Below, piece after piece: positions 1 through 5,710 of a stretch of 5,710 bases of DNA. Every line of letters begins with the position of its first letter. Positions within the stretch are counted from its first letter, which is position 1. Made by a program: the position numbers and the translations under genes. The notes beneath the pieces are model-generated. The model worked only from the letters and a program-made list of their open reading frames with translations, was not told the origin of the DNA and searched no databases. The DNA lies in the NCBI GenBank assembly GCA_034005175.1, contig JAVEVF010000103.1, forward strand, positions 1 to 5,710, written 5' to 3'. The DNA comes from JAVEVF01 sp034005175 (GTDB taxonomy: Bacteria > Actinomycetota > Coriobacteriia > Anaerosomatales > SLCP01).

Positions 1-364
1 TGGCCGCACCGATAGAGAGATGCGTGTTGAGCTGCCAGAACTCATCTTCGACGGTGGGCATCGTACATACGATGACAACAGGTGCATTGCCGAGCTCAGA
101 ATACCACTGTACCGCCTCCGTGTGACGCTCGGGTCCGATGACATCTATGAACTCCTCAAGATGTATGGTGCCTTGCGCCATGATCTCTCCAACGCGCCGT
201 CGAGTGTCGCCAGTCGTGACATAGAACCGCCAAGGTTGTTGGTTCATTGCCGAGGGCGAGAGCGCCGCCGCGCGCATGATTCTTTCCAACATCTCGCGAG
301 GAACCTCATCAGCTCGAAACGACCTCACTGAATGGCGCATTTCAATCGCGTCAAAGACGTCCAT
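1..364 (-). CDS. Nitroreductase family protein, N-terminal part (cut by window edge)
   Basis: This is the first 121 codons of an FMN-dependent nitroreductase-fold oxidoreductase, a cytoplasmic family that reduces nitro compounds, quinones, flavins or related substrates with NAD(P)H. The start MDVFDAIEMRHSVRSF fits the family opening, in which R10, S12 and R14 lie in the FMN-phosphate binding stretch. Residues 36-47 (SPSAMNQQPWRF) are the classic S-x-x-N-x-Q-P-W-x-F flavin motif. NAPVVIVC at 93-100 and LNTHLSIGAA at 112-121 match the next core strand and helix. The remaining third or so lies beyond the left edge. The ATG at 364 is preceded by GAGGAG (374-379) at 9 nt, which supports this start; a stop in the same frame about 50 nt upstream limits longer versions. 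It lies 91 bp downstream of the STAS-ATPase gene in the same direction and may be a separate unit. The substrate cannot be told from sequence. Confidence 0.9.
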   Translation of the reverse strand, partial: MDVFDAIEMRHSVRSFRADEVPREMLERIMRAAALSPSAMNQQPWRFYVTTGDTRRRVGEIMAQGTIHLEEFIDVIGPERHTEAVQWYSELGNAPVVIVCTMPTVEDEFWQLNTHLSIGAA

Positions 365-406
365 CAACAACCGCTCCTCGCCTGCCGACTCCGCATGGTT
401 CCCACC

Positions 407-412
407 ATTCTA
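407..412 (-). promoter_or_regulatory. Possible -10 box for the nitroreductase gene
   Basis: The minus strand reads TAGAAT here, five of six matches to TATAAT, 42 nt ahead of the nitroreductase start. No convincing -35 box is found 16-19 nt upstream, so this is only a weak candidate promoter in the 91-bp spacer. The gene could equally be read through from upstream. Confidence 0.2.
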
Positions 413-435
413 GCCATTCAGGGCTCGCTCGGACG

Positions 436-452
436 GCACTCAGGCAGAGTGC
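436..452 (-). terminator. Small hairpin after the STAS-ATPase gene, possible weak terminator
   Basis: GCACTC and GAGTGC form a perfect 6-bp stem around a 5-nt loop, beginning 3 nt past the stop codon of the STAS-ATPase gene. There is no T-run after it on the minus strand, so it does not meet the usual form of an intrinsic terminator. It may pause RNA polymerase or protect the mRNA end, or it may be chance. Confidence 0.3.
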
Positions 453-455
453 TGT

Positions 456-1241
456 TCACTCCGTTGCAGCTATGGGACGGAGCTTCACCAAGGTGACCTC
501 GGTACCGCCGCCCTCACGCGGGCAGAAGCTGACCTGGTCGACCAGTGCACGCATGAACATCACGCCACGGCCGCCGACGGCATAAAGATCGTCACTGCAG
601 ACATGGTCACCGCTAAAGCCGCAGCCTGAGTCCACGACGCTCACCGTCACACGATCAGAATGCGCGCTCACTGTGACACGAATCGAGCCACTGCCGTGAT
701 TGGGAGAACCATGCCGGATAGCGTTGGCCAACGCCTCGCCTACCGCGACCTTGATGTCGAACAGCGCTGATTCGTTGAAGTCGAGAGTGCGCACCATGTC
801 GTGTATCTGTTCCCGGACGGCTGCCAACTCGCACACGTCGGCGCGCATCTCAAAGGCATGCGTCCATTCGCTTATCGCCGTGTCATCCACGACATCAAGA
901 CATGCGATGGCGGCGTCGAGGTCGCCTTCGGCCGTGAGGCAGCTAGACACGCTCAGAAGACCCGAGAGCTCGAATATCCGCTCCACGTCTTCATTGGCGC
1001 CTACGAGAATCGCCTTGCCTCCTTGTCCCTGCAGCCTACGATCAAGCCAGACGAGCAACCCCAACGCCGCACTGTCTACGTAGGTCACCTTCGTAAGATC
1101 GAGTACCAGGTTCTCGCAGCCCGTCATGATGACGTTCTCCAGGGCTTCGCGCAGCTCGTCGATGACTCCCATGTCGATATCACCAGCGAGATGCACGACA
1201 CATGCACGCTGCTCCTCTTTGCGCTCTATCTCTAGGTTCAT
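456..1241 (-). CDS. STAS domain-GHKL ATPase fusion (anti-anti-sigma / anti-sigma kinase-like)
   Basis: A 261-residue cytoplasmic protein that joins two partner-switching domains normally encoded separately. Residues 1-115 are a STAS domain like SpoIIAA/RsbV. VTYVDSAALGLLV at 52-64 corresponds to the phosphorylation loop, with S57 at the position of the regulatory serine. Residues 125-255 are a HATPase_c_2 domain like RsbW/SpoIIAB. The N-box helix is VAVGEALANAIRHG (165-178) with E169 and N173, the ATP-binding loop DSGCGF is at 204-209, a glycine-rich lid GGRGVMFMRAL at 223-233 and GGGTEV at 244-249. The length equals SpoIIAA plus SpoIIAB. In the known families the ATPase domain binds a sigma factor and phosphorylates the STAS serine; whether this fusion does so within one chain or on another protein is unknown. 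It starts 13 bp after the upstream phosphatase gene, so the two are almost surely co-transcribed. The Shine-Dalgarno is weak (AGGCG region), which fits translational coupling. The domains are clear; the target is not identifiable here. Confidence 0.9.
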   Translation of the reverse strand: MNLEIERKEEQRACVVHLAGDIDMGVIDELREALENVIMTGCENLVLDLTKVTYVDSAALGLLVWLDRRLQGQGGKAILVGANEDVERIFELSGLLSVSSCLTAEGDLDAAIACLDVVDDTAISEWTHAFEMRADVCELAAVREQIHDMVRTLDFNESALFDIKVAVGEALANAIRHGSPNHGSGSIRVTVSAHSDRVTVSVVDSGCGFSGDHVCSDDLYAVGGRGVMFMRALVDQVSFCPREGGGTEVTLVKLRPIAATE

Positions 1242-1254
1242 ACCACGCCTGCCG

Positions 1255-4200
1255 CTATTCCTCTTCTGCCATCTGCTCGTCCTGGGTGATCATCACCGCC
1301 AGGACGGCTGCGTCATCGCGGATGACGCCGTGTGCGAACCGGTCAAGAGAAGACATCAGTCCCTGAGTCACGGCGTCAACGTCCGCACCTCGGCGCAATG
1401 CCCGACGCACTCGGCCTTCACCAAAGAATGTATTCCCACGTCTGGCCTCGGTCACGCCGTCTGTGTACAAGAGCAGCACATCGCTGGGGCCCATCGGTGC
1501 GGTTTCAAGATCATAGTGAGCTGCTGCTGTCGCCCCCAGAAGCGGGCCAGTGGGTGCACATCTGGCGATGTCGTTGGTGTGTGCACGCCTGAGCAACGCC
1601 GGAGGGTGGCCCCCGTTAGCGTATGTCAGCGTTCCCGAGCCCACATCAACCAACCCGATCCATAGGGTCACGATGTCACTTGTGTCCCCGGTGTCTGAGA
1701 CCATACGGTTGACCTCGGACATGATCTGCGCTGGATTCAAGCCCGCAGCCGCCAACCCTCTCACCATGTACTTGATTCGCGACGTCTTTGTGGCTGCAAC
1801 GACTCCCTTGCCGCACACATCCCCGATTACCACGAAGGCTGACCCATCAGGCGCTCGGAACAGGTCATAGTAGTCTCCTCCGATGTCTGCTTCCTCACCT
1901 GCTGGCAGATATACGCTGCTCGATTCGATGTGCGCAAGGGCTGGCAGTTCACGTGGCAGAATCGAAGCCTGAAGCACCGTTGCCACGAGGTGTTCTCTCC
2001 CGTACATCTTCGCGGTGTCGATCGCGAGAGCCGCCTGTGATGCGAACGTGTGCAGAAGGCTGCTGTCCTCTCGCGAAAACGCATCGTGCTCGGTAGAGAA
2101 TACTGTGAGCACACCGATGCTGCGGCCACGAGCGCGCAACGGGACCGACAGCAGGGAGTGCAGGCCCTGCTCAGCAGCGAGCGCCGCCACACCGTTCGAG
2201 TCCGATGAAATCTGTGGGACGCTAAGCGGATCACCCTTGGCGAACACCACCCCAGGGACGTCTTCACCGGGCTCAGTGGAGAAATGCAGCATCTCAGAGG
2301 AGATCATTCCGCGCGCCATCTCCGTCACAACGCGTCCAGAGACAGCATCGTGCGTCATCAGTGAGACTGCGTCTGCCGCGAAGATCTTCTGCACGACGTC
2401 GAGCACTCGATTCAGCACGACCTTGGTCTGCAGTGAGGAGCTCACCGCCTGGCTGATTCGGAAGATGGTCTCCAGGTTCACCGCTCTCGCACGCGCTTTC
2501 TCAAGATTCGACGCGCTCTCGAGCGCAAGCGCAAGCTGACTTGCAAGAGCTGCCGCGAGCCGGTGTTCTCTCTTGCTGAAGGCACTACCGTCCGGCCGGA
2601 AGAACGCGAGTACCCCACAGGGTTCGCTATCGATGATGACAGTCGCGAGCAACGCGTGTGTGGAGCCGGTGGCATCGAGCAGTGTGTGCGCATCCGGGTG
2701 GTGCGCTGTTCTATCAATGACGCAGATGGGCTCATGCTCGCTTGCGCACCCACGCCAGGCCGCTTGAAGCTCAGACTCGGCGGGCGCGTGCAGCGATGGT
2801 GGGAGGCCGAACCTCGGACGGTCGAAGACCGCAAGCAGCGATGATGAAGCGCCGAGCAACGCTGCTATCGTCGCTTCGATGCCCTCGATCGCCACGGCGA
2901 GCTCCTGGGGACGAGATAGTTGTTCGGCGACAGTGCGCAAGGCCTCGGCCTCAGCGCGCGAGCGCGTCTCGATCTCGAACAGGCGGGAGTTGTGGACACC
3001 CACTGCGGCTTGTGCTGAGAAGGTGCGCACCATCTCAGTCTCGGCCTCGCTGAATGTGCGGGTGCCGTCCTCGATGACGACCACTACACCGAGCTGGTCG
3101 GTACCGACCACCAACGGGGCGGTAAGCATCGTAACCTGCTCGCTGTACTCTCCAGGCACAAGGGCGGATATCTCACGCCCGTCGACCGTGCGCACGAGCA
3201 GGTCCTCAGAACGCATCGCATCTGCCAGCCACGATCCAGCTTCTGGTGGCACAGGATGGTCGTCTCGCACTCCCAGGTCGCGTCCGCGTGCAAGTGTCAG
3301 TGTTCCCGAATGCTCGTCGACCAGAAGAACGGCGACAGACGCATCTTGCACGATATGGCCCATCGCCGAGATGATGCCGTCAAGCACCTGATCGAGCTTG
3401 GAGGATGAGGCGAGCAGCTGCGACAGGTCATGAAGCGCATTAAGGCGCAACGCGATGGCGTTGAACGCGACTGCCAACCGACCCACCTCATCGGTACGGT
3501 CGGTAGGCAAAGGTCGGACGTACGCTCCCGTCACCGCCTCGCGCGCTCGCTCCTCAAGATGCGTGAGCGGTGCAACGAGACGCCGCGCGAACACCGCCAC
3601 AATGACGAGCGTGATGATGCCTGCCGCGAAGAGCGCCAGAACCGCGGGGGTCAAAGCCCCGATGGTAGCGCGAACGATCACGTTCCGTGGCTCCATGATG
3701 AGCGCGCGCCAGGGAAGTCCCCGATAGCCATCAAGATCCTCGAAACGACCCCACACAACCGTCTCGTCCTCAGTGATTCCTGAGACGGTCCCGGAATGTG
3801 AGTCGTCCGCGGAGGATTCAAAGATAACGCTGTCATCAACCAACTGAGATGCCCCTACGCTCATCACAATGACAGGGCCATCACGCTCGGCAAGCAGGAC
3901 CCAACGACCAATAGACGAGTCCGCGAACAAGTCCACCGCTCGGTGGAGGAAGCTAGAGCGAACGAGCACCATTACCACCAGGTCTGGATCGGCTTCGGCA
4001 GCCTGAGCAACCCAAAGGCGCGCGTCGACCTGGCCCTCCACACGCTCGTAGTAGAACGTCGGCGCGTCTGTGGCAGCCGCTGAGACAAGCGGGTTGTCAG
4101 CCATGCTACGAGGAGTGCGAAACGCAGGGTAACCACTCACCACGCTTCCATCACGACGGACAAGCAGGAGCTGGTCAGCATGCTCGATACCGGTTTCGTA

Positions 4201-4485
4201 TTGTGCGGCGAGCGCACCGCGGTCAATCTCGCCTGTGGAGGGATTGATGCCGACGACCAGTGAGCGCTTCACAAGCCGGCCTGCGGCATCAAGACGTAGT
4301 GTGATGTCGCCGATGAGCGCCTGCAGGTACGCCTGATGTCGCGCGCTTACCTGCCGCTGAGCGAGGTCGTACACTCCCACGAGCGCAGACAAGCTCACGA
4401 TGGTCACCGCAAGCATCGTGAGCACGAACGTCAGCAACACGACGCTGGCGGCTAGGCTCGTCGGACGGTTCCGGCGCTTCCTCAT
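1255..4485 (-). CDS. Membrane sensor PP2C/SpoIIE-type serine phosphatase with HAMP and three GAF-like domains
   Basis: A 1076-residue RsbU/SpoIIE-type phosphatase expected to remove phosphate from a phospho-STAS protein. Order: a basic N-terminus, a membrane helix at about 12-37, an extracytoplasmic region of about 235 residues whose size and place fit a Cache-type sensor, and a second helix at about 276-300. Then come HAMP (301-351, with DEVG at 332-335), GAF-like domains at about 352-503, 511-660 and 669-829 joined by charged helical linkers, and the phosphatase domain from about 835. The middle GAF is the most divergent. Catalytic motifs are intact: QASILP at 839-844, GGDYYD at 869-874, GDVCGKG at 888-894 (metal ligand D889), NGGHPP at 957-962, YTDGVTEA at 1007-1014 (D1009) and RDDAAV at 1056-1061 (D1057/D1058). 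The STAS-ATPase gene follows after 13 bp and is the obvious partner. An ATG start at 4485 has only a poor ribosome site. The ligands sensed outside and by the GAF domains cannot be named. Confidence 0.93.
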   Translation of the reverse strand: MRKRRNRPTSLAASVVLLTFVLTMLAVTIVSLSALVGVYDLAQRQVSARHQAYLQALIGDITLRLDAAGRLVKRSLVVGINPSTGEIDRGALAAQYETGIEHADQLLLVRRDGSVVSGYPAFRTPRSMADNPLVSAAATDAPTFYYERVEGQVDARLWVAQAAEADPDLVVMVLVRSSFLHRAVDLFADSSIGRWVLLAERDGPVIVMSVGASQLVDDSVIFESSADDSHSGTVSGITEDETVVWGRFEDLDGYRGLPWRALIMEPRNVIVRATIGALTPAVLALFAAGIITLVIVAVFARRLVAPLTHLEERAREAVTGAYVRPLPTDRTDEVGRLAVAFNAIALRLNALHDLSQLLASSSKLDQVLDGIISAMGHIVQDASVAVLLVDEHSGTLTLARGRDLGVRDDHPVPPEAGSWLADAMRSEDLLVRTVDGREISALVPGEYSEQVTMLTAPLVVGTDQLGVVVVIEDGTRTFSEAETEMVRTFSAQAAVGVHNSRLFEIETRSRAEAEALRTVAEQLSRPQELAVAIEGIEATIAALLGASSSLLAVFDRPRFGLPPSLHAPAESELQAAWRGCASEHEPICVIDRTAHHPDAHTLLDATGSTHALLATVIIDSEPCGVLAFFRPDGSAFSKREHRLAAALASQLALALESASNLEKARARAVNLETIFRISQAVSSSLQTKVVLNRVLDVVQKIFAADAVSLMTHDAVSGRVVTEMARGMISSEMLHFSTEPGEDVPGVVFAKGDPLSVPQISSDSNGVAALAAEQGLHSLLSVPLRARGRSIGVLTVFSTEHDAFSREDSSLLHTFASQAALAIDTAKMYGREHLVATVLQASILPRELPALAHIESSSVYLPAGEEADIGGDYYDLFRAPDGSAFVVIGDVCGKGVVAATKTSRIKYMVRGLAAAGLNPAQIMSEVNRMVSDTGDTSDIVTLWIGLVDVGSGTLTYANGGHPPALLRRAHTNDIARCAPTGPLLGATAAAHYDLETAPMGPSDVLLLYTDGVTEARRGNTFFGEGRVRRALRRGADVDAVTQGLMSSLDRFAHGVIRDDAAVLAVMITQDEQMAEEE

Positions 4486-4519
4486 CAGGTCTTCACCAAT
4501 CGCACACTGGGATCATCGC

Positions 4520-4547
4520 CAGCACCCATCGTAAAGCACGGGCGCCG
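4520..4547 (-). other. Imperfect hairpin between ccdA and the phosphatase gene
   Basis: In minus-strand RNA, CGGCGCCC and GGGUGCUG can pair over 8 bp including two G-U pairs, with a 12-nt loop. It starts 13 nt past the ccdA stop. There is no U-tract, so it is not a standard intrinsic terminator. It also overlaps the weak promoter candidate, so at most one of the two readings is likely right. Confidence 0.2.
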
Positions 4548-4557
4548 CACCGACCAA
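4528..4557 (-). promoter_or_regulatory. Weak candidate promoter ahead of the sensor phosphatase gene
   Basis: In the 75-bp gap between ccdA and the phosphatase gene the minus strand shows TTGGTC (4552-4557) and TACGAT (4528-4533), 18 bp apart. They match the housekeeping boxes at 3/6 and 4/6. This is a marginal candidate; the gene may also be read through from ccdA or use an alternative sigma factor whose boxes I do not recognise. Confidence 0.2.
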
Positions 4558-4560
4558 TGC

Positions 4561-5286
4561 TCAGAGTGCGATTCCTGGATACCCGCGCGTGAGCGCAGCA
4601 GTGATGCTGGAGAGCTGGCCGGTCACAATCAACACGCCTACAAGGATCAGGAGCGTTCCTGCCACTCTATTGATGAGAAGGGCGTGCTTGTTCAGCCGAG
4701 ACAAGAGGGGGCCCATCGTGCCGAAGAGGAGTGCGGTGAGCACGAAAGGCACGCCAAGCCCGAGGGAGTACACAAACAAGAGCGCCGCACCATGCGCGGC
4801 ACTGCCCGTCGTTCCCGCCAAGGCAAGGATAGCGCCGAGCACCGGCCCGACGCACGGCGTCCATCCGAAGGCGAATGCCGCGCCCATGACAAACGCCGCA
4901 CCGCGCCCGAACGATCGGGACCGACCCATGTCGAACCGCGCATCACCATAGAGCCACGGGAGCTTGACGATACCCAGCAGCAACACTCCGAATGCGATGA
5001 CGAGCACACCAGCAACAATCTCGAGAACCGTTCGGTACTGGACGAGGAGGGAGCCTAGCACTGACGCCGAGGCGCCTAAGGCGGTGAAGACCACCGCAAA
5101 CCCCGCCACGAACAGCAGCGCAGGAACCATCACCGTGCGGGAGGCCTTCATTGATGCTAGATCTCCGACCGCCACTCCGGTCATGAACGACAGATAGCCT
5201 GGAATCAGAGGCAGAACGCACGGCGAGAGAAAGGATACAATGCCTGCGGCAAAGGCCGCCGCGAAACCGATAGACTGCATATCCAC
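4561..5286 (-). CDS. ccdA: CcdA-type thiol-disulfide transmembrane electron transporter
   Basis: A 241-residue integral membrane protein of the CcdA/DsbD transmembrane family. Members pass electrons from cytoplasmic thioredoxin across the membrane to extracytoplasmic thiol proteins, for example in cytochrome c maturation. Six hydrophobic segments are visible at about 6-31, 52-75, 86-108, 128-158, 165-190 and 204-223. The two redox cysteines sit where the family has them: C23 in LSPCVLPLIPG of the first segment and C145 in GWTPCVGPVLGA of the fourth. Both have the adjoining prolines. Length is typical of stand-alone CcdA. The frame opens GTG-GAT-ATG. A G5 run (5294-5298) lies 7 nt before the GTG but 13 nt before the ATG at 5280, favouring GTG. 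A promoter with a palindromic operator lies just upstream, and an HMA metal-binding gene precedes it, hinting at a role in metal or thiol stress rather than only cytochrome assembly. No haem-maturation or thioredoxin-like partner gene is in the window. Confidence 0.92.
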   Translation of the reverse strand: MDMQSIGFAAAFAAGIVSFLSPCVLPLIPGYLSFMTGVAVGDLASMKASRTVMVPALLFVAGFAVVFTALGASASVLGSLLVQYRTVLEIVAGVLVIAFGVLLLGIVKLPWLYGDARFDMGRSRSFGRGAAFVMGAAFAFGWTPCVGPVLGAILALAGTTGSAAHGAALLFVYSLGLGVPFVLTALLFGTMGPLLSRLNKHALLINRVAGTLLILVGVLIVTGQLSSITAALTRGYPGIAL

Positions 5287-5293
5287 TGCTGAG

Positions 5294-5298
5294 CCCCC
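5294..5298 (-). promoter_or_regulatory. Ribosome binding site deciding the ccdA start
   Basis: GGGGG on the minus strand is 7 nt from the GTG at 5286 and 13 nt from the in-frame ATG at 5280. Spacing favours GTG, which adds two residues. The site lacks a full AGGAGG, so this is a moderate call. Confidence 0.5.
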
Positions 5299-5321
5299 AC
5301 TGTTGCCTGATGTGTTCGCTG

Positions 5322-5349
5322 GACACTATACCCCATGGGGTATAGTGTC
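5322..5349. promoter_or_regulatory. Perfect 28-bp palindromic operator, CsoR-like
   Basis: The half-site GACACTATACCCCA is followed immediately by its exact reverse complement, giving a 28-bp palindrome with no mismatch and no spacer. The core TACCCC-AT-GGGGTA, with A/T-rich flanks around a G/C tract, resembles operators of the CsoR/RcnR family of metal-responsive (mainly copper) repressors. It covers the spacer and -10 box of the ccdA promoter, as expected for a repressor site, and lies next to a gene for an HMA metal-binding protein. No repressor gene is visible in the window. The palindrome is certain; the CsoR assignment is an inference from its pattern and context. In RNA read through from the HMA gene it would fold as a 12-bp stem with a CAUG loop. 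Confidence 0.75.
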
Positions 5350-5353
5350 GCAA
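5325..5353 (-). promoter_or_regulatory. Housekeeping-type promoter for ccdA
   Basis: On the minus strand TTGCGA (5348-5353, 4/6) and TATAGT (5325-5330, 5/6) are separated by exactly 17 bp. Transcription would begin near 5318, giving a leader of about 30 nt before the ccdA GTG. The palindrome also puts a TATAGT on the plus strand (5341-5346), but the matching -35 place there reads GCTGGA, so the minus direction is favoured. Confidence 0.65.
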
Positions 5354-5368
5354 ACCGCTTGCGCGGCG

Positions 5369-5590
5369 TCAGGCTACAGACGCGTCATAACCTACAGAAC
5401 GAACGGCGGCGATCACGTCGTCTGTGGATAGCACAGCAGGATCGTAAGTCACGTTGGTGACACCAGAAGCAAAGTCCGTCTTCACTTCTGAGACGCCCGT
5501 AAGATCTGCGAGCGTCATGTCGATGAGCATCGCACATGAACCGCAGTGCATCCCCGTCGTGTTAAGCTGAACGGTCTTGATCTCGGCCAT
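5369..5590 (-). CDS. Heavy-metal-associated (HMA) domain protein, CopZ-like
   Basis: A 73-residue single-domain protein of the HMA/CopZ fold (beta-alpha-beta-beta-alpha-beta), a cytoplasmic carrier that binds soft metals, usually Cu(I), and hands them to a transporter or repressor. Counting from the ATG at 5590, the metal loop is GMHCGSC at 13-19 with ligands C16 and C19. The remainder, DLTGVSEVKTDF, then VTNVTYDPAVLSTDDVIAAV and ending SVGYDASVA, follows the family pattern. The tyrosine in VGYDA is common in bacterial copper chaperones. A GTG two codons upstream (5596) is possible, but the strong GAGGGAG site fits only the ATG. It is followed after 82 bp by ccdA. The CsoR-like operator lies downstream of it, so this gene must use a promoter further right; none is convincing between 5597 and 5710. 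Metal specificity (copper, or mercury or another metal) is not proven by sequence. Confidence 0.9.
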   Translation of the reverse strand: MAEIKTVQLNTTGMHCGSCAMLIDMTLADLTGVSEVKTDFASGVTNVTYDPAVLSTDDVIAAVRSVGYDASVA

Positions 5591-5597
5591 GGACACG

Positions 5598-5604
5598 CTC
5601 CCTC
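5598..5604 (-). promoter_or_regulatory. Ribosome binding site deciding the HMA gene start
   Basis: GAGGGAG on the minus strand ends 7 nt before the ATG at 5590 but only 1 nt before the in-frame GTG at 5596. The spacing rules for the ATG. Confidence 0.75.
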
Positions 5605-5664
5605 GTCACCAAACACGTGATTGGACGCTGCTCTTGGTGCAACCGACATGCCAATGGCAAGACC

Positions 5665-5709
5665 TCACAGGCCGAAACGTTGCATCCTTTCTTCAAACGT
5701 CTTCGCCGT
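5665..5709 (-). CDS. Possible C-terminal end of an upstream gene (cut by window edge)
   Basis: One minus-strand frame enters from the right edge and reads TAKTFEERMQRFGL before a TGA at 5665-5667. If real, it would be the end of a gene in the same direction, 74 bp ahead of the HMA gene, and possibly in one operon with it. Only 14 residues are visible, too few to assign a family, and an open frame of this length can arise by chance. A competing plus-strand frame overlaps it. Confidence 0.2.
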   Translation of the reverse strand, partial: TAKTFEERMQRFGL

Positions 5710-5710
5710 C

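Noticed and set aside
20..331. Plus-strand open frame of 103 codons at the left end
   Set aside because: It lies opposite the nitroreductase reading frame, which has clear family motifs; its own translation shows no recognisable domain.
436..452. Strong intrinsic terminator after the STAS-ATPase gene
   Set aside because: The stem is only 6 bp and lacks a T-run on the minus strand, so only a weak call is kept.
700..1665. Overlapping plus-strand open frames of 127, 144 and 179 codons
   Set aside because: They are antisense to the STAS-ATPase and phosphatase genes, have low-complexity Ser/Arg/Ala-rich translations, and arise from the GC-rich codon pattern.
2015..3391. Long plus-strand open frames (174 and 170 codons) inside the phosphatase gene
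   Set aside because: Ser/Thr/Arg/Ala-rich translations without domains, opposite an uninterrupted 1076-codon gene with intact motifs.
5322..5353. MerR/CueR-type activator site or CopY-type cop box
   Set aside because: MerR-family promoters have a stretched 19-20 bp spacer with the dyad inside it. Here the spacer is 17 bp and the palindrome covers the -10 box. The cop box core TACANNTGTA is absent.
5648..5710. Plus-strand start of a DUF134-like protein (MARPHRPKR...)
   Set aside because: The RP-x-x-P-K/R opening is suggestive, but the spacing to the phenylalanine is two residues short of the usual pattern, there is no good ribosome site, and only 21 codons are visible.
1..5710. CRISPR array, tRNA or rRNA genes, insertion sequences
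   Set aside because: No direct repeats with regular spacing, no cloverleaf-like or rRNA-like stretches and no transposase frames were seen; coding sequence fills nearly all of the window.

Overview
All supported genes in this window lie on the minus strand, so transcription runs from right to left. The DNA is GC-rich. It carries a SpoIIE/RsbU-type phosphatase, an RsbW-like kinase-fold domain, a small CcdA, and a metal-binding HMA protein beside a CsoR-like operator. This mix suggests a high-GC Gram-positive bacterium, most likely an actinobacterial lineage such as Coriobacteriia. That placement is an inference from gene content; no rRNA or other marker gene is present.

Right part (about 4561-5710): a small heavy-metal-associated (HMA) protein with a GMHCGSC metal site is followed by a six-helix CcdA-type thiol-electron transporter. 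The 82 bp between them hold the most striking non-coding signal of the window. It is a perfect 28-bp palindrome (5322-5349) with a TACCCC/GGGGTA core, and it covers the spacer and -10 box of a good housekeeping promoter that reads into ccdA. This looks like a metal-responsive repressor site of the CsoR type. The far right edge (5597-5710) holds no complete gene; short open frames run off the window on both strands.

Central part (456-4485): two closely spaced genes (13-bp gap) form a signalling cassette. The first encodes a 1076-residue membrane sensor: two membrane segments enclosing an extracytoplasmic sensory domain, then HAMP, three GAF-like domains and a C-terminal PP2C/SpoIIE phosphatase domain. 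The second encodes a 261-residue fusion of a STAS domain (anti-anti-sigma) with a GHKL ATPase domain (anti-sigma kinase). The phosphatase should act on the phosphoserine of a STAS domain, so together they look like a partner-switching pathway controlling a sigma factor or another output. No sigma factor gene lies in the window.

Left part (1-455): a 91-bp spacer with a small hairpin, then the first two thirds of a nitroreductase-family FMN enzyme that continues beyond the left edge. No tRNA, rRNA, CRISPR array, insertion sequence or transposase was seen.
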